The notes under the pieces were generated by a model that ran no database searches, was not told the DNA's origin, and saw only the letters and a list, made by a program, of their open reading frames with translations. The translations under genes and the position numbers were made by a program. This document shows positions 1 through 5,382 of a stretch of 40,903 nt of DNA, one piece after another. Numbering within the stretch: position 1 is the stretch's first letter; the number at the start of each line of letters is the position of its first letter. Source of the stretch: an uncultured Clostridia bacterium (GTDB lineage: Bacteria > Bacillota > Clostridia > UBA1381); NCBI GenBank assembly GCA_944390495.1, contig CALXQE010000054.1:1-40903 (forward strand). The letters run 5' to 3'.

Positions 1-5
1 CATTT

Positions 6-123
6 ATCCGGTGACGATAGCAAGGAGGAACCACCTGTTCCCATGCCGAACACAGAAGTTAAGCTCCTTAACGTCGATGATACTTGGTGGGCGACCGCCT
101 GGGAAAGTAGAAAGTTGCCGGAA
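6..123 (+). rRNA. rrf: 5S ribosomal RNA
   Basis: The sequence has the conserved 5S interior (CCCATGCCGAACACAGAAGT) and closing ends TCCGGT at 7-12 and GCCGGA at 117-122 that pair as helix I. The ends are estimated from this helix. It is followed closely by two tRNA genes and a terminator, so it is the 3' end of an rRNA operon whose 16S and 23S genes lie upstream of the window. Confidence 0.95.
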
Positions 124-128
124 CTAAT

Positions 129-160
129 GCAATAACCTGACTAATTAGCCGGGTTATTGC
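129..160 (+). other. Inverted repeat in the 5S-tRNA spacer
   Basis: GCAATAACC at 129-137 is the exact complement of GGTTATTGC at 152-160, giving a 9-bp stem between the 5S RNA and tRNA-Glu. There is no T-run after it, so it is more likely a processing stem for separating 5S from the tRNAs than a terminator. A smaller 7-bp stem (CAGCCTT 251-257 with AAGGCTG 265-271) sits between the two tRNAs. Confidence 0.5.
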
Positions 161-167
161 GATATAT

Positions 168-242
168 GGCCCGTTGGTCAAGCGGTTAAGACACCGCCCT
201 TTCACGGCGGTAACGCGGGTTCGATTCCCGCACGGGTCACCA
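168..242 (+). tRNA. tRNA-Glu (anticodon TTC)
   Basis: The acceptor stem GGCCCGT pairs with ACGGGTC, the anticodon arm is CCGCC-CTTTCAC-GGCGG with anticodon TTC, and the T-arm carries the GGTTCGATTCC signature. CCA is encoded at 240-242. It lies 44 bases after the 5S gene and is probably cotranscribed with it. Confidence 0.95.
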
Positions 243-281
243 TATTAGAGCAGCCTTTCTTGTGAAGGCTGTTTCGTATAT

Positions 282-358
282 GGACCATTAGCTCAGTTGG
301 TTAGAGCATCCGGCTCATAACCGGACGGTCCTAGGTTCGAGTCCTAGATGGTCCACCA
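282..358 (+). tRNA. tRNA with CAT anticodon, probably tRNA-Ile2 (lysidine-modified)
   Basis: A full cloverleaf can be drawn: acceptor GGACCAT/ATGGTCC, anticodon arm CCGGCTCATAACCGG, and encoded CCA at 356-358. The CAT anticodon would make a naive call tRNA-Met. The body, however, resembles the Bacillota tRNA-Ile2 that TilS converts to lysidine-AU: C4-G69 and C5-G68 pairs in the acceptor stem and the GGCTCATAACC anticodon arm. It lacks the features of initiator tRNA, such as three G-C pairs below the anticodon loop. I favour tRNA-Ile2; elongator tRNA-Met remains possible. Confidence 0.85.
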
Positions 359-360
359 TA

Positions 361-402
361 AAAAAAACCTAAGAACAGTTTTACTGTTTTTAGGTTTTTT
401 TA
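361..402 (+). terminator. Rho-independent terminator of the rRNA/tRNA operon
   Basis: AAAAAACCTAA and ACAG on the left arm pair with CTGT and TTAGGTTTTTT on the right arm, followed by a T-run. The A-run on the left and T-run on the right extend the stem. It begins three bases after the second tRNA. Confidence 0.9.
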
Positions 403-577
403 TTTTAAATATATTGATTTGTAATAAATTTTTTTATATAATTATTTAGGTGTATTTATATATAGTTTAAAAATAAGTATGTGTATATTAACAAACAGAA
501 AGAAATATTTAAAGTAATTATATATAATGATATTTTTATTTATATTTAATCAAATTTAGTGATCATAGGAGAATGTT

Positions 578-1045
578 ATGAGAAGAAAAGATAGAGAAAT
601 TACTGATTACAACAAAATTATTGAAATTTTTTCAGAATGTGATTGTTGTCGATTAGGACTTATTGATGAAAATGGTGCATATATTGTACCTTTGAATTAT
701 GGATATGAAGAAATAGATGAAAAATTAATTTTATATTTCCATGGTGCAGCAACTGGAAAAAAGATTGAATTGATTAAAATGCAGAAAACTGCTTCATTTG
801 AAATGGATAGAAAACATAAACTTATAGAAGGAGAAACTGCCTGTACATATTCTTATATGTATCAATCTATTATGGGAAACGGGATAATAAGCATTTTAGA
901 TAACTATGAAGAAAAAATCCATGCTCTTAGATTGTTAATGTCTCACTATTCGGGTAAAAGTGAATGGGATTTTAAAAAGGAACAAGTTGATAATATTGCT
1001 GTTATAAAATTGGAAGTCACTAATCTCTCCTGCAAAGAGCATTAA
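578..1045 (+). CDS. NimA-like pyridoxamine 5'-phosphate oxidase-family flavoprotein
   Basis: A 155-residue protein of the FMN-binding split-barrel family that includes NimA nitroimidazole reductase-like proteins. The pattern seen is an early hydrophobic strand (CCRLGLIDENGAYIVPLNYG, about residues 23-42), a central strand with FHGAATGKK near 54-62, and a helix/strand with EMDRKH at about 75-80; the length is typical of the family. These proteins bind FMN and reduce or bind small substrates, but the true substrate of most members is unknown. The start is the ATG behind AGGAGA at 568-573. The 175 bases upstream hold no other gene, and no strong sigma-A promoter stands out in them. It appears to be a single-gene unit, because 183 bases separate it from the next gene. 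Confidence 0.85.
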   Translation: MRRKDREITDYNKIIEIFSECDCCRLGLIDENGAYIVPLNYGYEEIDEKLILYFHGAATGKKIELIKMQKTASFEMDRKHKLIEGETACTYSYMYQSIMGNGIISILDNYEEKIHALRLLMSHYSGKSEWDFKKEQVDNIAVIKLEVTNLSCKEH

Positions 1046-1141
1046 TTTTTTATTTAGTGTTTTATTGTAATATCAGTATTATATGAGTTTAAATTAGATA
1101 TAGATTATTAGTATTATAGAAAATAAAATTTTTATTTTTTT

Positions 1142-1168
1142 TGAAAGGATTATATTACCTAAATCGTG
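1142..1168 (+). promoter_or_regulatory. Candidate ECF-type promoter of the sigma/anti-sigma cassette
   Basis: TGAAAG at 1142-1147 and CGTG at 1165-1168 are 17 bases apart. This resembles the TGAAAC / CGTC layout used by many Bacillota ECF sigma factors, and would give a leader of about 50 bases to the ATG at 1229. No good TTGACA/TATAAT pair is visible in 1046-1228. An autoregulated promoter is expected for ECF sigma operons, so this is a reasonable candidate but not proven. Confidence 0.35.
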
Positions 1169-1228
1169 TTATATATGAAAGGGGTTACAAACCACTTAAC
1201 AACATATTAAATTTAGGAGGTAATTAAA

Positions 1229-1495
1229 ATGAAAAAGAAGGTAGCAATTTTAGCAGCAATTATGACAATAGCGGCAGCAGTTCCTGCATTAGCATACGGA
1301 GGTAGATATAACGCTAATCAAAACTGTGTTAATAACGGAGCATGCACAAGAGTATGCAGTGAATGTGGAGGAGCGATAAGCTATGGTGAATGTACAGAAT
1401 GTGGTTCAGACCAAAGACTTTATCAGAATATAGGTCAAAATGCTTGTAACGGTCAAGGTCAAGGTATGGGCAGAGGACACGGTTGTAGAAGATAA
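1229..1495 (+). CDS. Small secreted Cys/Gly-rich protein of unknown function
   Basis: An 88-residue precursor. Residues 1-22 are a clear signal peptide (KKK, hydrophobic core, VPALA cleavage), leaving about 66 residues with eight cysteines (33, 39, 43, 46, 55, 58, 73, 86). C43-x2-C46 and C55-x2-C58 form a zinc-ribbon-like double CxxC knuckle. The last 20 residues are Gly/Gln-rich (GQGQGMGRGHG). I do not recognise a named family. It is the first gene of a tight cassette: an ideal AGGAGG site at 1215-1220, and only ten bases between its stop and the sigma factor start. Its Gly-rich tail resembles the tail of the anti-sigma factor two genes on (GQGSGHG), so the two may share a partner or be related surface parts. 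It could bind a metal or be a redox-sensitive extracellular protein; both are guesses. Confidence 0.75.
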   Translation: MKKKVAILAAIMTIAAAVPALAYGGRYNANQNCVNNGACTRVCSECGGAISYGECTECGSDQRLYQNIGQNACNGQGQGMGRGHGCRR

Positions 1496-1505
1496 GTAAA
1501 AGATT

Positions 1506-1988
1506 ATGAAAACACATGAGGAGATTACACAAGTAATAAATAAATATGCAGATACGGTAAACCGTATCTGCTATTTGAATATGAAAAATCAATATGACAG
1601 TGAAGACATATTTCAAAATGTGTTTTTAAGATATATGACAAAAGCACCTAAATTTAAAGATGATAACCATGAAAAAGCATGGATTATACGCGTTACGATA
1701 AATCTTTGTAAGGATAGTTTTAAAAATTTCTTTAGACGAAATACTTCAACATTAGATGAAGTGAAAGAAATTGCTTCAAATGATAAAGAAGATTTATCGT
1801 ATGTTAGAGAAGCAGTCAAAAAATTGCCGGAAAATTATCGTAATGTTATATATTTGTTTTATTATGAACAATATTCGGCGGTTGAAATTTCAAGCTTGTT
1901 ACATAAAAATGTTAATACAATATATACTTGGCTTAGCAGAGCAAAGGATATGCTCAAAGATGAATTAGGAGGTGACATCCTTGAATAA
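1506..1988 (+). CDS. ECF-family RNA polymerase sigma factor
   Basis: A 160-residue two-domain sigma factor. Region 2 spans about residues 10-75, with the core-binding stretch DSEDIFQNVFLRY at 31-43 and the -10-recognition helix around KAWIIRVTINLCKD. Region 4 spans about 103-152 (LPENYRNVIYLFYYEQYS, then a helix-turn-helix ending TWLSRAKDMLK). There is no region 3, which defines the extracytoplasmic function (group 4) type. The ATG has no strong Shine-Dalgarno, so it is probably translated by coupling to the gene ending ten bases upstream. Its 3' end holds the AGGAGG (1967-1972) for the anti-sigma gene and overlaps that gene by eight bases, a usual sign of a sigma/anti-sigma pair. It likely transcribes its own operon and an unknown regulon. 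Confidence 0.93.
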   Translation: MKTHEEITQVINKYADTVNRICYLNMKNQYDSEDIFQNVFLRYMTKAPKFKDDNHEKAWIIRVTINLCKDSFKNFFRRNTSTLDEVKEIASNDKEDLSYVREAVKKLPENYRNVIYLFYYEQYSAVEISSLLHKNVNTIYTWLSRAKDMLKDELGGDILE

Positions 1989-2796
1989 GATATACAAAGC
2001 TTTCGATGAAATACATGCTTCAGAGGATTTAAAGACTAAAACACTAAATAGATGTAAACCAAAAGTACGAATGAAGTACATACCTCAATTAGTTGCTGCA
2101 TGTTTAGTTTTATTTACATTTGTAGGAGGCACAGGAATTTTTCATGCTTCAACAACAGAGGCAGCTTATATTTCTCTTGATGTGAATCCGTCAATTGGTC
2201 TATCATTAAATCAATTTAAGCGTGTTATATCGGTTGATACTTATAATGATGATGCTGTTGAAGTTGTTGAGGGTTTAGATTTAAAAGGAAAAAAATATAG
2301 TGATGCAGTTGATGATATATTTGAAGCTGAAAATTTATTAGGTTATGATGTATCAGCTGCTGAAATATATATTGAAGGTAATTCGGAAAATCTAAATCAG
2401 GAAATTAATGATACAATAAAATTACAGTGTCCAAATGCTAATTTAACATGTCACAATGTGAATAATAAAGAAAAGGCAATGGAATATAATATTTCACCGG
2501 GCAAGTATTATTTAATAGAACAAATTGTTCAGTATGGTGGAACGATAGATGAGTACGTAGACAAATCCATGAATGAACTAAAGGAAATATATTCACAATA
2601 TACAGGTGAATCTTATTCCGGAAACCACCACAATGAAGAACATGGAAACGGTGCTGGAAATGGCACTGGATTAGGAATGGGTAACGGTACCGGTAATGGT
2701 ACTGGAGCAGGTAACGGCTCAGGTAATGGTGCAGGTTCTGGAATGGGCAACGGAAATGGTACCGGGCAAGGCAGCGGTCACGGCAAAAAACAGTAA
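1981..2796 (+). CDS. RsgI-like transmembrane anti-sigma factor with Gly/Asn-rich tail
   Basis: A 271-residue membrane protein. Residues 1-33 form a short cytoplasmic segment (IHASEDLKTKTL) of the kind that binds sigma factors, 34-54 are one membrane span, and about 62-200 are an outer domain beginning YISLDVNPSIGLSLN. That motif is the hallmark of the extracytoplasmic domain of RsgI-type anti-sigma factors, in which the Asn-Pro bond (here N69-P70) is known to be self-cleaved during signalling. Residues 222-268 are a low-complexity Gly/Asn/Thr run. RsgI proteins normally pair with SigI; here the partner is an ECF factor. I place the start at TTG 1981, eight bases after AGGAGG; the in-frame GTG at 1972 overlaps that site and cannot use it. 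No carbohydrate-binding module is seen. Confidence 0.88.
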   Translation: MNKIYKAFDEIHASEDLKTKTLNRCKPKVRMKYIPQLVAACLVLFTFVGGTGIFHASTTEAAYISLDVNPSIGLSLNQFKRVISVDTYNDDAVEVVEGLDLKGKKYSDAVDDIFEAENLLGYDVSAAEIYIEGNSENLNQEINDTIKLQCPNANLTCHNVNNKEKAMEYNISPGKYYLIEQIVQYGGTIDEYVDKSMNELKEIYSQYTGESYSGNHHNEEHGNGAGNGTGLGMGNGTGNGTGAGNGSGNGAGSGMGNGNGTGQGSGHGKKQ

Positions 2797-2810
2797 ATTT
2801 AAACATATTA

Positions 2811-2844
2811 AAACAGGTAAGTTTTATAAGCTTACCTGTTTTTC
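2811..2844 (+). terminator. Terminator of the sigma/anti-sigma cassette, possibly bidirectional
   Basis: AAACAGGTAAG pairs with CTTACCTGTTT across a short loop, followed by T residues. It sits between two convergent genes, and A residues on the other side allow it to serve the minus-strand antiporter gene as well. Confidence 0.85.
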
Positions 2845-2848
2845 ATAT

Positions 2849-4033
2849 TTATTCATTATTTTTATTTAAAAGTCGTTTATAAGTTAGATCAATTAGAAAT
2901 GCACCAAGGGGGGCTGTTATAATAATTGACAAAACAGCAACGGTTAAAACAATATCTCCGCAGGCAAGTCCCATAGAAAGAGGAATAGCACCTATTGCAG
3001 CTTGTACTGTAGCTTTAGGCATATAGGCTATCATGCAGAAAAGACGTTCTTTTAAATTAAGTTTTGTTTTTAATAAGCAGAACAGTACGCCTATAACTCT
3101 AAAACATAGTACCGCAAATATAAGTATTATTACTCCGAAACCGGCAGATACGGCATATTTTAAATTTACTGTTGCACCAACAAGAACAAACAGTAATATT
3201 TCAGCACAAACCCACAATTTGTTAAATTTTACAGAGAGTCTTATAGCAACAACTTCTCTTTTCTTTTGCAGTGCAATTCCAAGTCCCATGACAGCTATTA
3301 ATCCTGAAAATGGAATAAAATTAGAAAAGTTATCCTCAATGGTAACCATTACAAATGCGGTACAAAGTAAAATTATAACCTTTGCAGTATCTCGTATATG
3401 TACTTTTTTAAAATAAACAGAAAAAACATATCCTACAATAAGTCCGAATAAAAGACCGACAACTATTGAAATCGGAATATTTATAAATCCGGTCAGTGAT
3501 ACGTCATTACCTTGTGCAAGTCCTGTAAAAGCTGTAAACATAACAATAACGAATACATCATCAACAGATGCTCCTGCTAAAATAAGCTGAGGAATACTTT
3601 GTTTTGTACCATATCCTTCTTCAATTAGTTTAAGCATTTTAGGTACAATTACGGCAGGTGAAACAGCCGCTACAACAGCACCCATAATTGCCGCATCTAA
3701 AACAGAAATATTTAACAATCTTGGTGCAATTAATATCATTCCCAGCATTTCAAAACAGGCAGGAACAAAACACATCAGTATTGCGGGACGACCTACTTTT
3801 TTTAAGTCAGATATATTTAAAGAAAGTCCTGCACGCATAAGAATAATTATAAGTGCAATACGCCTTAAATCAGAAGAAATACTAATAATTGATTCATCAA
3901 TTAAATTAAGTGCGTATGGTCCTAATATAATTCCTGTTATAATCATTCCTAAAAGACTCGGCAGATGTAGCTTTTTACATATCCACCCCAAAAACATTCC
4001 ACATACTAATATTAAAGCAATACTAAATAACAT
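2849..4033 (-). CDS. Cation/proton antiporter (CPA family), fluoride-riboswitch controlled
   Basis: A 394-residue integral membrane protein with about 11-12 hydrophobic segments. The N-terminus (LHLPSLLGMIITGIILGPYA) is typical of the monovalent cation:proton antiporter superfamily. The membrane-embedded acidic pair falls in the stretch GASVDDVFVIV (about 154-164), and a polar VSPAVIVPKM segment precedes it. The family exchanges Na+ or K+ for H+ at the cell membrane. The ATG follows AAAGGAGG. The gene has a strong promoter and a fluoride riboswitch with terminator directly upstream (separate entries), so it should be made when fluoride rises. Na+/H+ antiporter-like genes are known, though minor, members of the fluoride regulon beside crcB and clcF. 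Whether it moves fluoride, or restores ions and pH upset by HF entry, cannot be told from sequence. Confidence 0.9.
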   Translation of the reverse strand: MLFSIALILVCGMFLGWICKKLHLPSLLGMIITGIILGPYALNLIDESIISISSDLRRIALIIILMRAGLSLNISDLKKVGRPAILMCFVPACFEMLGMILIAPRLLNISVLDAAIMGAVVAAVSPAVIVPKMLKLIEEGYGTKQSIPQLILAGASVDDVFVIVMFTAFTGLAQGNDVSLTGFINIPISIVVGLLFGLIVGYVFSVYFKKVHIRDTAKVIILLCTAFVMVTIEDNFSNFIPFSGLIAVMGLGIALQKKREVVAIRLSVKFNKLWVCAEILLFVLVGATVNLKYAVSAGFGVIILIFAVLCFRVIGVLFCLLKTKLNLKERLFCMIAYMPKATVQAAIGAIPLSMGLACGDIVLTVAVLSIIITAPLGAFLIDLTYKRLLNKNNE

Positions 4034-4050
4034 ATTTTCCTCCTTTAATC

Positions 4051-4100
4051 AAAAAAAGCTGATAAATTCCGCATTAAAAATAATGCAGAAGTCATCAGCT
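4051..4100 (-). terminator. Riboswitch-controlled transcription terminator
   Basis: On the minus strand AAGCTGAT and TGCATT pair with AATGC and ATCAGCTT, followed by seven T residues. The left arm reuses the GCTGATGAC strand of the fluoride aptamer, so aptamer folding and terminator folding exclude each other. Fluoride binding would therefore permit read-through into the antiporter gene. Confidence 0.85.
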
Positions 4101-4149
4101 TACTAAGCGGTTTAGGTAATTTTACCATGGGAGAACCTCATTCCCTGCA
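4085..4149 (-). promoter_or_regulatory. Fluoride riboswitch aptamer (crcB motif)
   Basis: The minus-strand RNA contains, in order, GGGAAUGAGGUUCUCCC, a small extra stem (GGUAA/UUACC), AAACCGCUU, AGU, then AAGCUGAUGACUUCUGC. This matches the crcB consensus: the first hairpin (GGGA/UCCC), the second (GCUU/AAGC) followed by the conserved UGAUG, and a pseudoknot in which loop bases GAGGUU pair with GACUUC. It begins within a few bases of the predicted transcription start. Confidence 0.94.
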
Positions 4150-4153
4150 CACA

Positions 4154-4182
4154 ATTTTAGCATACTAAAACTGTAATGTCAA
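4154..4182 (-). promoter_or_regulatory. Sigma-A promoter of the fluoride-responsive antiporter
   Basis: On the minus strand a perfect TTGACA (4177-4182) and TAAAAT (4154-4159) are separated by 17 bases. Transcription would start near 4147, right at the aptamer. Confidence 0.88.
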
Positions 4183-4189
4183 GTAGAAG

Positions 4190-4218
4190 TTGTTATTTAT
4201 AAAAGTATATGATATAAT
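4190..4218 (+). promoter_or_regulatory. Sigma-A promoter of the SLC13-like permease
   Basis: TTGTTA (4190-4195) and TATAAT (4213-4218) are 17 bases apart. The -35 box lies only seven bases from the -35 box of the opposite antiporter promoter, so the two promoters are back to back. Confidence 0.8.
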
Positions 4219-4246
4219 ATAGAAAAAAAGAGGAAAAGTTTTTAAA

Positions 4247-5347
4247 ATGGAAAAGGTAATTCAATTTATAAAAAAAGAAATAGTATTAGTTATTGCATGT
4301 ATACTTGCTCTGGTATCGTCGTTTATTGTGCCGCCTGATGTGGAATATGTAAGTTACATAGATTTTCGAACACTTAGCATTTTATTTTGTTTAATGTCAG
4401 TAATGGCGGGATTTCAGAAAATAGGTATATTTACTTTTTTTGCTGAAAGGCTCATAACTAAAGTAAAGGGTACAAGATATCTTATGTTTATTCTTGTAAT
4501 GCTGTGCTTTTTCTTTAGTATGATAATTACAAACGATGTAGCACTTATAACATTTGTACCATTTACTGTGACTGTACTTATACTCATTGGAAAGGAAAAA
4601 TTGACTATACCAATAGTATCTTTGCAGACCGTTGCGGCAAATTTGGGAAGTATGCTGACACCTATCGGCAATCCTCAAAATCTATATTTGTATGGTAAAT
4701 CGGGTATGGGATTAGGTGAATTTATATTACTTATGCTCCCGTATACCATTATGTCTTTTGTATTACTCACTGTTTTTATAATGTTTTATAAAAATGATAA
4801 AGGAGAAGTTGTGCTTAAAAGCAAAACAGAGATTAAAAAGAATAAAAGAATTGTAATATATCCTTTACTTTTTATTGTTTCGCTAATGGCAGTTGCAAAA
4901 ATTATAGACTATAAGATTGCATTTATTATATCTGTTATTGTTATATTAATATTCGACAGACTAATATTTAGGTATGTGGATTACTCTCTTTTAGTAACAT
5001 TTGCTGCGTTCTTTATTTTTATAGGAAATATGGGCAGAATTGAAGTCTTTAAAAATATGATAGAGAATGTAATAATCGGAAGAGAATGTATAACGGCAGT
5101 TGCGTCAAGTCAGATTGTAAGTAATGTACCTGCGGCACTGCTTCTTTCAGGGTTTACAGATAAAACAGCGGAGCTTATTGTCGGTACGAATATAGGCGGA
5201 TTAGGTACACTTATTGCATCTATGGCAAGTTTAATTTCATTTAAGTATGTTGCGGCAATAGAAAATAAGATGAAATATATTTTATATTTTACTGCTGTTA
5301 ATGTTATCTTTCTTATTGTACTTTTAGGAATGTATTTTATAATTTAA
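4247..5347 (+). CDS. SLC13/ArsB-type anion permease
   Basis: A 366-residue membrane protein with about ten hydrophobic segments. Two family signatures are visible: TNDVALITFVPFTV (about 92-105), and AANLGSMLTPIGNPQNLYLY (about 129-148) with the conserved GNPQN turn. A second half-site, SNVPAALLLSGF, lies near residue 288. These belong to the ion transporter superfamily containing SLC13 dicarboxylate, citrate and ArsB/NhaD carriers. The protein is shorter than classical SLC13 members (about 420-480), mostly through a compact N-terminal half. The ATG is preceded by AGAGGAAAAG. It is transcribed alone from its own promoter, divergent from the fluoride-controlled antiporter and not under the riboswitch. 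The substrate cannot be assigned; a dicarboxylate or inorganic anion is likely. Confidence 0.8.
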   Translation: MEKVIQFIKKEIVLVIACILALVSSFIVPPDVEYVSYIDFRTLSILFCLMSVMAGFQKIGIFTFFAERLITKVKGTRYLMFILVMLCFFFSMIITNDVALITFVPFTVTVLILIGKEKLTIPIVSLQTVAANLGSMLTPIGNPQNLYLYGKSGMGLGEFILLMLPYTIMSFVLLTVFIMFYKNDKGEVVLKSKTEIKKNKRIVIYPLLFIVSLMAVAKIIDYKIAFIISVIVILIFDRLIFRYVDYSLLVTFAAFFIFIGNMGRIEVFKNMIENVIIGRECITAVASSQIVSNVPAALLLSGFTDKTAELIVGTNIGGLGTLIASMASLISFKYVAAIENKMKYILYFTAVNVIFLIVLLGMYFII

Positions 5348-5351
5348 AAAT

Positions 5352-5382
5352 GGGCTGTAACTTTTTGTTACAGCCCTATTTT
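5352..5382 (+). terminator. Terminator between convergent genes
   Basis: GGGCTGTAAC pairs perfectly with GTTACAGCCC around TTTTT, followed by TATTTTAC. It overlaps the stop codon region of the minus-strand lipoprotein gene and probably mainly ends the permease transcript. Confidence 0.85.

Noticed and set aside
1972..1980. GTG start for the anti-sigma factor three codons upstream
   Set aside because: It overlaps the AGGAGG that should serve as its own ribosome site; TTG 1981 has ideal spacing.
2640..2790. Repeats at the end of the anti-sigma gene as a CRISPR or DNA satellite
   Set aside because: The repeats are short Gly/Asn/Thr codon runs in frame, of irregular length, without constant-length spacers.
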